Shown: positions 14,651 through 26,493 of the stretch, in pieces
Layout: every line of letters begins with the position of its first letter
Numbering within the stretch: position 1 is the stretch's first letter
NCBI RefSeq assembly: GCF_019097595.1
Contig: NC_080713.1
Span: 4,831,199-4,895,198 of the forward strand
Direction: 5' to 3'
Length of the DNA: 64,000 nucleotides
Origin: Hemibagrus wyckioides
Lineage: Eukaryota > Chordata > Actinopteri > Siluriformes > Bagridae
Made by a program: the position numbers and the translations under genes
The notes under the pieces: model-generated
What the model was told of the DNA's origin: nothing
Databases searched by the model: none
Seen by the model: only the letters and a program-made list of their open reading frames with translations

Positions 14651-15166
14651 CACTATGTTGCCAAAAGTTTTGGGACGTCTGCCTTTACATGCACATGAAT
14701 GTAACAGCTTTAACTCTTATAGGAAGGCTTTCCACAAAGTTTAGGAGTGTGTTTATGGGAATCTTTGACCATTCCTCTAGAAGCGCATTTGTGAGGTCAG
14801 GCACTGATGTAGGATGAGAAGATCTGGCTCTCAGTCTTCGCTCTAATTCATCCCAAAGGTGTTCTATCAGGCTGAAGTCAGGACTCTGTGCAGGCCAGTC
14901 AAGTTCCTCCACACCAAACTCGCTCATCCATGTCTTTATGGACCTTGCTTTGGTCACTGGTGTGCAGTCATGTTGGAACAGGAAGGGGTCATCCCCAAAC
15001 TGTTCCACAAAGTTGGGAGCATAAAATTGTCCAAAATGTCTTGGTATGAAGCTGAAGCATTAAGAGTTCCTTTCACTGAAACTAAGGGGCCGAGTCCAAC
15101 CCCTGAAAAACAACACCTGAATTCAATGATTTGGAGGGGTGTCCCAGAACTTTTGGCTATAAAGTG
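14651..15166 (-). mobile_element. Tc1-like non-autonomous element, internally deleted
   Basis: The element runs from CACTATGTTGCCAAAAGTTT to the inverse-related right end ACTTTTGGCTATAAAGTG, with TA on both sides (14649-14650 and 15167-15168). On the minus strand it keeps the 3' third of a Tc1-type transposase: 14685-15008 encodes the [15 protein letters not shown] motif, the [14 protein letters not shown] motif carrying the last catalytic glutamate, and the C-terminus. The DNA-binding domain and first catalytic aspartate are missing, so it cannot be autonomous. Its subterminal sequence (GGGACGTC) differs from the elements at 39282 and 49904, so it belongs to another subfamily. Confidence 0.85.
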
Positions 15167-15432
15167 TATGTGAAATATTAAACTGAGATATTAACACAAA
15201 ACAACTATATGTACATCTTAAGAAAGAAAGAAAGAAAGAAAAACCCTTAAAACCTTGTCAACACTTATAGATGAAATAAGGCAGAGTGTAAACTGTACTG
15301 TTTATACAAAAACATAAATTTTCAAGCCACTGAAAATGATTTTACAATCCTTTTTGTCTAATTTAACAAGAATGTATTTGTATTTTTCAAGTTTCTCACC
15401 TCACTCAGTTTAGATATTTGCATAAACACACA

Positions 15433-15468
<36 letters not shown>

Positions 15469-15659
15469 CACACACCAATTCTGTATGTCATTTAAAAAAA
15501 TCTGAACAATTACTTAAATAAATAAACAATGAATGAATTGGGCACTATATAAGAGCATAGAAGTAAGAACTGTAAAGATCTCTTCATGGTTGCATACGTC
15601 GTTACTTTTCAAAAGCTTACACACTTCCTTCAGCCAGCCTTCTGTTTCTTTGGAAGGTT

Positions 15660-15936
15660 TTATGAATTTTTAGGCTGGTGTTTGATGAACCAGCGAGTGG
15701 GTCGCAGGTCGAGGCGAAGCTGCTCCATCACCCATGAGTCTCTCTGAGCTCCTTCCATGAACTCCTCCAGTGAAATCTGACCTAGAAAATTAAATTAAAT
15801 TAAATTAAATTAAATTAAATTAAATTAAATTAAATTAAATTAAATTAAATTAAATTAAATTAAATTAAATTAAAAGCACCTTGCAGCACAAATATATACT
15901 GGACATACACTTTATAAATCTGAATTTAAATTGGAC

Positions 15937-15975
<39 letters not shown>

Positions 15976-15994
15976 TTAATTGATTGATTGATTT

Positions 15995-16033
<39 letters not shown>

Positions 16034-16062
16034 ATGGTTGTAAAATGCAGGTAAGGATAATG

Positions 16063-16105
<43 letters not shown>

Positions 16106-16975
16106 ACATTTTCAACTTTTGGAAACTTACCATCATGATTTAGATCAACAAGCTCAAAAATTCTGTCACTTATCTGGTCTGGATCGAGTTCTTCTGAGTC
16201 CGAAGGGTTCTCATACTTTCTTAACTTGTAGATTATCTGAAGACAGAAATATTGTGAAAAAAAGGTTGAAATACTCGTGCTGTAATGAAGCGATTACAAA
16301 ATATATTTTAATGCCAGTCTCTCTGCTCCGAAAGTCTAAAATTGCGAAATGTTTCTTTTTTCTTTTTTTGATTTCTTTATTACATGAAGTATTTGCGCTG
16401 CCCCATTTTTTGCTTTTCCTCCGTGATCAACTCCATCGTCACGTCCTCTAATCACATGCTCTAGTGGAAAGTTTAAAACTATATCTCAATAATACAATGC
16501 TCGCTCTTTATCCAGCTGTTTCAGTATTCCAGATGTGCCACTGAATTCACTACAGCTACCTTGATCACATGCGCCACTTCCTGTCTGTCCAGTCGTCCAT
16601 TTCCGTCCCTGTCATAAACTTTGAAGGACCACTTCAGTTTATCCTCCAGCTTCCCACGAAGGACCAGATGCAATGCAGCCACATACTCCATGAAGTCTAT
16701 GATGTTATCCTGAAAACGTCACGGTGCACTGTCTTAGTCCGCAGCTTGTAAAACGACTGCTGCTGCTTGTAAAAGAAACTGCTGCTTACTAAGCAAATAA
16801 ATAAATAAATAAAAACTATCAGTGTAATTACTTTCTTAGTGTCTGACACTGGAGATTCTTCCACTAAACTAACTAACTAACTAACTAACTAACTGACTAA
16901 CTAACTAACTAACTAACTAAAAAACTATTTTTGTAGTGACTTTCTAAGTGTCTGACACTAGAGACTCATTTCACT

Positions 16976-17034
<59 letters not shown>

Positions 17035-17178
17035 AAAAACTATCCTTGTAGTAACTTTCTAAGTGTCTGACACTGGATATTCTTCCACTAAACTAACTAA
17101 CTAGCTAACTAACTAACAAAACTATCCTTGTAGTAATTTTCTAAGTGACTGACACTAGAGACTCATTTCACTAAACCC

Positions 17179-17231
<53 letters not shown>

Positions 17232-17309
17232 CCTTGTAGTGACTTTCTAAGTGTCTGACACTAGAGACTCATTTCACTAAACTAACTAACTAACTAACTA
17301 ACTAACTAG

Positions 17310-17342
<33 letters not shown>

Positions 17343-17400
17343 AAAAAAACTATCCTTGTGGTGACTTTCTAAGTGTCTGACACTAGAGACTCATTTCACT

Positions 17401-17440
<40 letters not shown>

Positions 17441-17584
17441 AAAAACTATCCTTGTAGTAACTTTCTAAGTGTCTGACACTGGATATTCTTCCACTAAACT
17501 AACTAACTAGCTAACTAACTAACAAAACTATCCTTGTAGTAATTTTCTAAGTGACTGACACTAGAGACTCATTTCACTAAACCC

Positions 17585-17661
<77 letters not shown>

Positions 17662-17708
17662 CCTTGTAGTGACTTTCTAAGTGTCTGACACTAGAGACTC
17701 ATTTCACT

Positions 17709-17754
<46 letters not shown>

Positions 17755-17822
17755 GCTAACTAACAAAAAAACTATCCTTGTGGTGACTTTCTAAGTGTCT
17801 GACACTAGAGACTCATTTCACT

Positions 17823-17886
<64 letters not shown>

Positions 17887-18030
17887 AAAAACTATCCTTG
17901 TAGTAACTTTCTAAGTGTCTGACACTGGATATTCTTCCACTAAACTAACTAACTAGCTAACTAACTAACAAAACTATCCTTGTAGTAATTTTCTAAGTGA
18001 CTGACACTAGAGACTCATTTCACTAAACCC

Positions 18031-18079
<49 letters not shown>

Positions 18080-18637
18080 AAAACTATCCTTGTAGTGACT
18101 TTCTGAGTGTCTGACACTGGCGACACATTCCAACAAACAAACAAACAAATAAAAAAAGAATAAATAAATTAAAATAAATATCTTTGTAGTGACTTTCTTA
18201 GTGTTTGACACTGGAGACACATTCCAATAAATAAATAAATAAACTAAAAATAATTAAACAAACAAACAAACAAACAAACAAATAAATAAATAAACAGATA
18301 TATTAGAATTAGCACAATAATATACATTTCTCTTACTTCTGACCAATCAGGACCAAGAAATCAACCATTCTGTGACACAATAATCCACATGAATCCACCT
18401 GCTCTCTGTATCAGATGATATTTACCTGATACGTACATGGTTAGTATCGAATGACCGAAACAGATTCTCCATGTAAGCAGATTCTTCGACGGACGAGTCG
18501 CACGTGATCCCGAAGATCCGTTTGAATTCATGCAGGTGCAGGTTTCCACTCGGACACTCGCTCGCAAACTTCCTGTACATCTCCTGAATCTGGGAAAGAG
18601 CTACTTCACTGGTCTCTGTGCTCTGCGACTGTCCCAT
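15660..18637 (-). CDS. Guanylate cyclase-activating protein (GCAP) gene A
   Basis: Four exons on the minus strand: 18437-18637, 16560-16709, 16131-16236 and 15660-15781, with GT-AG introns in phases 0, 0 and 1. They encode 192 aa, within the usual GCAP length. GCAPs are N-myristoylated EF-hand sensors of photoreceptors that activate membrane guanylate cyclase when calcium falls. The N-terminus MGQSQS fits a myristoylation signal. EF1 is degenerate around CPSG (28-31), as in the family. EF2 (64-75), EF3 (100-111) and EF4 (148-159) keep the calcium ligands D-x-N/D-x-D to E. EF2 has His in place of the usual Gly at loop position 4. The C-terminus ([15 protein letters not shown]) is diverged from GCAP2. 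It lies head-to-tail downstream of gene B, unlike the tail-to-tail GUCA1A/GUCA1B pair, so it is probably one of the additional fish or amphibian-type GCAPs. The exact paralogue is not assigned. Confidence 0.93.
15782..16130. repeat. Intron 3 of GCAP gene A, mostly simple repeats
   Basis: This 349-bp intron contains AAATT pentamers (about 15788-15874), TTTA tetramers (about 15938-15975), a CT run (about 15996-16033) and AAAT tetramers (about 16062-16106). Only short linkers and the splice ends are unique sequence. Confidence 0.9.
16810..18250. repeat. Higher-order minisatellite in intron 1 of GCAP gene A
   Basis: About 14 copies of a core of roughly 56 bp (starting CTATCCTTGTAGTGACTTTC and ending CATTTCACTAAAC) are separated by CTAA tetranucleotide runs of varying length. 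Core variants recur in a fixed order of four: GGATATTCTTCC, then AATTTTCTAAGTGACTG with CCCACTAAC, then a standard core, then a GTGGTG core. The four-core block of about 405-440 bp repeats from about 17040, 17446 and 17888 (the last incomplete). The intron spans 16710-18436. Confidence 0.92.
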
Positions 18638-19790
18638 TATCCCGTAATATCCCAGCTGTGGATTTACTGTATGCAGGTAAAATCACACGTGTAAAAATGT
18701 TCCGCTGCATTGCTCTGGTTCGTGATGATCCATGGTGTCATAGGCATCGTCTCTGGAGGGTAGAAGATGAAGTGAGCCCCTTGGCTGCTGTTAGTGGATT
18801 AAGTCTTGAGTGTTTGGTATTTTTAGACGCAGGTTTCAATCCAATAGTGTTTCAGTGGTCTCTGTTTAATCCCTAGCTTGCGTGGTAGAGGGTCCCTAAT
18901 GTGTGGAGACAATCTAGATTCTTCTTCGAGAACTTCCATGGCAACAATCACTAATAAATGACAGAAAATGAACAAATCCAAGCAAAATTTTGAAAGTTCT
19001 GTGTTGTACTTTAATATAATTTTTTAAATAGTATATGATTAATCCATTCCTTTGTCGATTTGGATGTATCCTTTGTGTCATTGTCCTGCTGACAGCTAAA
19101 TTTCATCTTTTTATCTTCATCCTCAGTAACAGACACCTGAAGGTTTTGCAGCTCTAAAGTATGATGCTGCCACCACCATGCTACACGTCATGGAGGTGTG
19201 TACGTGAGGACAGCAACATAATCTCACATACAGCCTCATAATCCCGGAGGTAATTTGTTAATTTGATCCCTTCACACACACACACACACACACACACTTG
19301 CTTACAAACTTAGGAACTAACAACTGTCCCAGTGTCACAATAGAGATGATGTCATTCTTTCTTCCAAAGCACTTCCCCCCCCCCAGTTTTTAATTAAGGT
19401 TGATTTATTTTTCTTTAAAAATTGCTCCTTGTTTTTTATTGGCTTATTTAATTTCAATTTAAATGTGATTAATATTAAATAAATGTAATTAATAATTTAT
19501 ATTCAAATGATTTAAAGCTGCTCTTTATTTTTCATCTGTAAAGTCAACTGTCAACTGTCATCTGTCAACCAATTTTATTTTTAATTAAATTTTATTTTTA
19601 TATTATTTATTTATTTATTTTTTACAGTTTCCAAATGGACTTCCTTTGTTTTAAGTTTTAAAGTTGTTATTAATAGTTTTCAGGGTCACTAAGCCCTCTC
19701 ATAAGATTATTGCTATGGCATGTGCTGCCACCTTCTGGAATTTCTTGTACATTACACATAAAATATTGAAAGTAAGTAAAACTAATTCTC

Positions 19791-19862
<72 letters not shown>

Positions 19863-20612
19863 TGTTGTTGTTATTATTATTAAAATGAATGATGACATTT
19901 AAGGAAATTAACAAAATATTTATTTATTTATTTATTTATTTAAGATGATGTCTTATTCTTTCTATTGAATTTTTAACTTTTTAGAATTTTAAATAGTAAC
20001 ATAAAAATACTTTTCTTTTTTTTTTTTCCTTTTTTTTACTCAGAAGCCATGATGTGCGCAAACTTGTACACCAGGCTTAACTCCCATCCTGTTCAATTGT
20101 CTTTCCAGGATTTAAAGCCTTGCTATTAATTAAGAGAACTTTGACAACAGCTTCTTCTGTGCTGCACTCATGTACAGGAACAATCAGGCTGAAAACAATA
20201 GCCTACTCATTATCCCTTATGCAAGAAGATGATTAGTCACAAAACTCTGTTACATAACCGGCTCATCTCACTCTGAATCCCACTTCTTCAAGGGGCATTT
20301 TAATCCTCCTGCACTTACCTCGCCCTTGTGCCATTGTAATGATGTGTCATTTGGAAATGAGTCGACTCTCTGATCCGATTCGTTTAGGTGAACTCTGGGA
20401 GTCAAATGTGGGATTTGACACTAAGAGTCGACTCTTACTGGTGAGTCAATTCGAATGCACTGATTCACTTAAAAGAGTTGGAATTGCCATCACTACTGGA
20501 GACCCATCACCATTAGGACCTGGGCTAATCCTGTGAGGATAATCCATGGATCACATATTTATTATAAATCCTACAAAGGGCTTTAGACACAGGGGCAGAT
20601 GGGCCTAGTGTT

Positions 20613-20643
<31 letters not shown>

Positions 20644-20733
20644 GAAGGGCTCAAAGGATATATTTTGGGAAGAGGACAAGCAAATCACAGTAAGGTGATA
20701 TTTAAAAAGTAGTGTTACTCTGTATAATGTCAA

Positions 20734-20793
<60 letters not shown>

Positions 20794-21076
20794 ATGATCA
20801 TGTAGATGAGCGGAGTTCAGCTTGAGGTCATGGTTCACTCCCGCTCTACTCACTCGTTTCATTAACAACATTATCGACTTAACAGTGTAGAATTAATTGA
20901 ATTAATTGATCCCAAATAGTATTAAAGGTCAACCTGGTGAAACCAACCTTTAATGAATCCAACACTGACTTCAAAAGTCACAAAGCCTTCACAAAAACAG
21001 ATATTAATTAAATTTTTTTTCAGTTATTTCTGTTGTATGTTAGTGAGGAAATCTAGTATGTATTGTGTAAATACTG

Positions 21077-21125
<49 letters not shown>

Positions 21126-21662
21126 TTAATAATAATAATAATAATAATATACAACTAATAAATACTTCTGATAATACATAAAATACATAAATGAACAATT
21201 CTCTTCTCACTTTTTTGTCATTCCTCCTTCATCGGTGCATAAAAATCCCAATCTATTCCCTGGTTATAGTTATATTAACCCTTTCAATCAAAGCCTCCAC
21301 ACTCCATAATTGACGTTATATCTGCATCTGTAAATGAGGACACAATATAAAATAATAAAGCATAGACAGTAATTCACAAAAGAAATCCACTGAAAAAAAC
21401 TAAAAATACAAAACCCATTAAAATGTATGTGTATTATTATTATTATTATTATTTTTTATTATTATTCATACATTACAGCTACAAAGATGACATATTTAAT
21501 ACATAGTAAGTGCTTGAATAAGGCAATCCATTCATAACAGTTTTGTATTTATATTTATAGTATCAGTGGTGAAAATAACGGCTCTAATACAATCCAACTG
21601 ACATACAACTTTACAACACAACTGATTTTCCCTGCAGATTTCCTGCAGAGACGTTTTTCATG
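18638..21662. other. Intergenic region between GCAP genes A and B
   Basis: No gene is supported. It holds the presumed promoter of gene A, a CA run (about 19270-19297), a long ATA run (about 19791-19862), a GA run (about 20728-20791) and another ATA run (about 21079-21150). At 20340-20490 there is a segment with repeated GAGTCGACTC-type motifs that looks like part of a dispersed repeat. Confidence 0.6.
18796..18810. promoter_or_regulatory. GATTA-containing motif shared upstream of both GCAP genes
   Basis: GGATTAAGTCTTGAG lies about 160 bp upstream of the gene A start codon. A close match, AGATTAGTCTTGAG, lies about 90 bp upstream of gene B (26031-26044). GATTA is the core bound by CRX/OTX homeodomain factors that drive photoreceptor genes. 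Regulatory function is inferred. Confidence 0.35.
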
Positions 21663-24600
21663 TCAGAAGTGAGCGCTTTTCCTCCTCTGTTCCACCACCC
21701 AGCTGTATGGATTCATGTCTAAACGCAACATGTTAAGGATCCAGGGATCTTTCTGAGCCCCTGCTAAAAACTCCTCCAGTGTAATCTGACCTAAGAGAGA
21801 CACACAGTCACCTAAACACACAGTAGTGTGGGGAAAAAAAGTAAAATTCTGTACACAATTTATTTTATTATTTTTTGAAGGTATTTTTTGACGTTATTTC
21901 TCATTATTATAACTTACTTTCACATAATAACACACTACTAAACTTGTTATTATATTGTAATAATAGTCATAATGAGGTGATAGTCATACTATGACTTAGT
22001 ATCTTCTAGTCAGTATCATACTGTACACATTCATTATTTTTCATTTTTGCAGCTTACTAACTCATTATTATGACCTGCTAACTCGTCAGGGTCGCTAACT
22101 AACCCAGTTCAAAAAATGATCATGATATCATAATATCTCATTACAATTTGACATAGCAACTCATTATGACTTTCCTACTCACTATTTATAGATTTTGCCT
22201 CATTATTATAACCTAGCTAATTGTTATTTAAATATATTACCTACTTACCTACTCACTGTTTAAAGATATTACTTCATTATTATGACTTAAATACGCATTG
22301 TTTGCAGATATTACCTCATTATAACTTACCTACTCATTATTTAAAGATATTACCTCATTATTTCGACTTTCCTACTTATTATTTAAAAATATTACCTCAT
22401 TATTATGACTTTCCTACGCATTATTTAAAACTATTACCTCATTAATATGAGTTAGATACACATTGTTTGCAGATATTACCTCATTATAACTTACCTACTC
22501 ATTATTTAAAGATATTACCTCATTATTATGACTTTCCTACTCATTATTTATATATATATTACCTCAATATTATGACTTTCCTACTCATTATTTATATATA
22601 TATTACCTCAATATTATGACTTTCCTACTCATTATTTAAAGATTTTACCTCCTTATTATGACTTAAATACTCATTGCCTAAAGATATTACCTCATTACTA
22701 TGACTTACATATTCATTATTTATATATATATTACCTCAATATTATGCCTTTCCCACTGATTATGTTAAAATATTATCTCATTATAATTTACCTATTCATT
22801 ATTTAAGGATATTACCTCATTATTATGTCTTTCCCTCTCATTATTTACAGCTATCACTTCATTATTATGACTTTCCCATTCGTTATTTAAAGCTATTACC
22901 TCATTATTTTGACTTACCTACTTATGATTTAAAAATATTACCTCATTATGACTTCCCTACTCATTATTTAAATATATTACCTCATTATTATGACTCTCCC
23001 TCTCATTCTTTAAAATTATTACCTCAATATTTTTGACTTTCCCACTGATTATTTAAAAAATATTATCTCATTATTATGTCTTTCCCTCTCATTATTTAAA
23101 GATATTACCTCATTATTATGACTTAAATACTTAATATTTAAAGATATTACCTCATTACTTTGACTTTCCTACTCATTTATTATAGATATTAATAGATGTT
23201 ATGATTTTTCTACATATTATTTAAAGATTTTACCACATTACTATGAATTATTACTAATTATTTAAAACTATTACCTCATTATTATGGATATTATGGATAT
23301 TACCTCCATATTATAACTGGCCTACTCATTATTTAAAAATATTACCTCAGTAAGACTTTCCTACTCATTATTTAAAGATATTACCTCATTGTTATAACTA
23401 ACCTACTCATTATTGAAACACATTACCTCATTTCTTTATGACTTACCAACTATTTATTTAAAGATATTACCTCATTATTATGACTTTCCTACTCATTATT
23501 ACAGCTTAACTCATTGTATTATGATTTCCTCAAGTTACTACTTCATTACTTTAAGATTGAAATAAATTTAATTTATTATTATCTCATTATTTGGACTTTC
23601 TTCCTCATTAATTTTTTCCTCACTTTAGTTACTTGTTTGTATGACTTGGTAACGTTTTTTTATTATGACTAGGTAATCATTAGTAGGACATATAAGTTAC
23701 CAATTCATTATTTCATAATGTTATCTTTGTTATTATGACTAACCAAATGCTAATTACAAATTCCTACCTCAGTATTTCAAGACAATATCTCATTATCATT
23801 GACCTATTTAGATGTAGTGAGTTATAAATGAAGTCATAACAAATTACAATTTGCAGTTAATAAAGAGTTAGTATTGCAGCTAACAGTAAAGAGATAATAT
23901 CTTGAGATATGAGATAATATCTTGAAACAGTTTAAGTCATAATAATGGGATAATATGTTGCAATTGCATTTATTTTTTCATTAAAGCAATTCACAAAGAC
24001 ATAAATGCGCATCACGTAGGTTTAGACTAGCTCACCATCTCCATCCACATCGACCACTTTGAAGATCCTTTCACAGATTTCATCAGGGGAAACCTCGGGA
24101 TCTTTCCTGTTTACTTTCCTGACATGATATATAATCTGAAGTGAGACAGTTAATAGTTTGTAGCTGGAAAAAAAAAAACCCAGTCTGAAATATCTAATAA
24201 AACACTGTTATGATTTATTAGTATTGTTTAATGTGAATTTTATCTTCAAGGCATGTAAGTAAATCATGCATTAAACTTCTTAGGGTAAATTTACTGTGAA
24301 CTGAATCATTCACTTTATTGTGATTATTTATTTCGTTTCAGCTAACACTTTACACTAGGATTAGAATTTTACTGTATAGAAACAATCAGAAAAACCTACT
24401 TCAACAATCGCTCTGAGTTCAGCTTTGTCTATAAAGCCGTTGCCGTCCTTGTCGTACACTTTGAATGACCATCTCAGCTTGTGCTCTAAATCTCCCCTGA
24501 ACACCAAATTCAATGCAGCCACAAACTCCAAGAAGTCAATAGTGTTGTCCTGCAGGACATACAGCAAACACGGCTTTCACAATAGAGTCAAAAATAACAC

Positions 24601-25944
24601 ACAGTTAAGGTTTAACACTTTATACCTTTTCATATCACTTCATTCACATCCAATTTCACTTCATTCATTCAAACTTCTTTATGTTATGAGATCTGATCAA
24701 TCTAACCTTAGCTTTATACACTGCTTTCATCAGGCACCGAAATGATCTTCTATCCTTGTTATAATAAATCTGGTTCAGTTCATCAGTTAATATCTAAATG
24801 TCTCACACTAAAAAACTGGTTCTATTTTGTAGCTTATTCACAGCTGATGTTTCATTGTAATAATGTCTTAGATGCTTCATTCTGTACTGCTTCCTACACA
24901 GGAGGCTATCGAGGACTCGAGGCACAACGCACCCAACAATCACTTTAGCTCAGACACTACAGATAATTTCGACTGTGAATCTCCAAAGCACTTTCTTTGT
25001 TTTTGTCTTTCAATTTTATGTCTTGCTGGCTCCATCTTTGGTCCTTTATACTCTCAGAAATAACAAAGCATTATATCTCCTTGTCCAGATTCTTTTGCAA
25101 CTTTGTTACGTATCTTCATATGTCCAGAAAATTTAAGGGACCATCATTGAACTCTAAGGACCACTAAAAGGCATACTAAAGGCATACTACATGCACCTGC
25201 CCAGGTAATAGAGCTGTATTCTTATGTACCTTTGATGGTAGCATGATAACCCCACGGAGGAGTAGAGTTTGAATCCTTTATTTCAGACTAGTGTGATACG
25301 GGCCAAACAACAAAACCTGAACTGTTAGGAAAAATCTTTATGATAAAACAATTTAAGAATTCAACAACAGGATTTCCAATACATTTTTTCAACAAAACAT
25401 CTGTTAACCTTTTCGAACCGAGGCCTACTGTTGAGCCTCTTGCTTGAGAAAGACAATTTGCCGAGTATCTCAAAAACCTACAATGTGTATTTGCACGTGG
25501 GATTCGCGTCAGAGAAAACAGAACAAAATAAATAAATAAATAATTCCCCTGACAAAATGTTTACAATTTTAGAGAGTATATTGCTTCGAATTCATGCAGA
25601 ATCAGCCCAAAAACTCTTCTATAATTTCTCACCATTTAAATCATATATAGTTGATTAGTAAATGGAAAATTTGATCAAAATTCACTGAGATAAATAACGT
25701 TTAGGAGTCTTTAGAAAGACCAAACAATGCTGCACCTCACCCCGTTCTTGTCAAAAGCTCGAAACATACTCTCGGCATACTCCGATGCTTCCCCGGAGGG
25801 TCCAACTCCGAAGAACTTCTTAAATTCATGCAGGAACAAAAGGCCGCTAGGACATTCGGTCACAAACTTTTTATACATGTCCTGAAGTGTAATGACGTCA
25901 ATCTCTGCATGTTCGGTTTTCTCCAGGTGCTGAGTTTGTCCCAT
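21663..25944 (-). CDS. Guanylate cyclase-activating protein (GCAP) gene B
   Basis: Four exons on the minus strand: 25741-25944, 24400-24549, 24036-24135 and 21663-21790, with GT-AG introns in phases 0, 0 and 1, exactly as in gene A. The product is 193 aa. It starts MGQTQH (glycine 2 available for myristoylation, although position 6 is His rather than Ser/Thr). EF1 is disabled around CPSG (31-34). EF2 (65-76, [12 protein letters not shown]), EF3 (101-112, [12 protein letters not shown]) and EF4 (147-158, DVDGDGQITLEE) look calcium-competent. The end, [17 protein letters not shown], resembles the GCAP2/GCIP group. The likely role is calcium-dependent regulation of photoreceptor guanylate cyclase at outer-segment membranes. 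It sits about 3.0 kb upstream of gene A in the same orientation, and two decayed partial copies lie further upstream. Confidence 0.94.
22130..23520. repeat. Degenerate ~42-bp tandem array in intron 3 of GCAP gene B
   Basis: The intron (21791-24035) contains some 30 diverged copies of a unit of about 42 bp with the elements ATTACCTCATTATTATGACT, TTCCTACTCATTATTTAAA. Some units are about 39 bp. Divergence between units is much higher than in the 40-bp array at 58 kb, so this array is older. An open frame at 22221-22445 is a repeat translation. Confidence 0.85.
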
Positions 25945-26030
25945 GTTTGCTCTTTACGGTGTGTGCTTCTAAAATCCCATCCTGTATCCTGCTCTCACCG
26001 TGCAGCCGGATCACAGCCAAAGTTTAATGG

Positions 26031-26044
26031 AGATTAGTCTTGAG
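26031..26044. promoter_or_regulatory. GATTA-containing motif upstream of GCAP gene B
   Basis: AGATTAGTCTTGAG lies about 90 bp upstream of the start codon and matches GGATTAAGTCTTGAG upstream of gene A (18796-18810). A GGATCA sequence, a weaker CRX-like core, lies at 26008-26013. Confidence 0.35.
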
Positions 26045-26493
26045 ATGGTGGGAGTGAAGAAAAAGGAGGAGACCCAGTGGAGGAGGTCGGTGCGAGATAA
26101 ATCACACAGTATAGACAGCACTGTCTCTGTTTCTTTCTATTATTCCACCTGAGACACAATACTTAGTGATTATTTCATTTACTGTGCTGTACAACATGAA
26201 ACTCTTGTATTTACAATATTTTACAAGTATCAGGACTGAAGAAGTGTGGGGCTGAAAAACCAAAACGCACTTCCCTAACGCCGCTTTGTATTATACATAC
26301 TTATCTAGAAAAAAAACAGTGAAACCAAAAAACTTCTCACTCATCAATACACATGACCTCATCCTCATTTGGGAGACACTGGACAGTAAATAATGTAACT
26401 GTTGATAATGTCCTATCTACAACAGCAACCAAGAGCTCTTGAGGAACTAATGAGTCAGGTAAATATTTTTTACATTTTCTTCTTCTTCTTCTT

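Noticed and set aside
16860..18070. CTAA/TTAG repeats as a possible interstitial telomere
   Set aside because: Vertebrate telomeric DNA is TTAGGG; the unit here is four bases without the GG and is tied to a minisatellite core.
18420..18437. Alternative donor CAG/GTAAAT for GCAP A exon 1
   Set aside because: It would leave phase 2 and shift exon 2 out of frame; the GTACGT donor gives the conserved EF2 loop across the junction.
22221..22445. Plus-strand frame with repeated LKILPHY residues
   Set aside because: It is a translation of the 42-bp intronic array in GCAP gene B.
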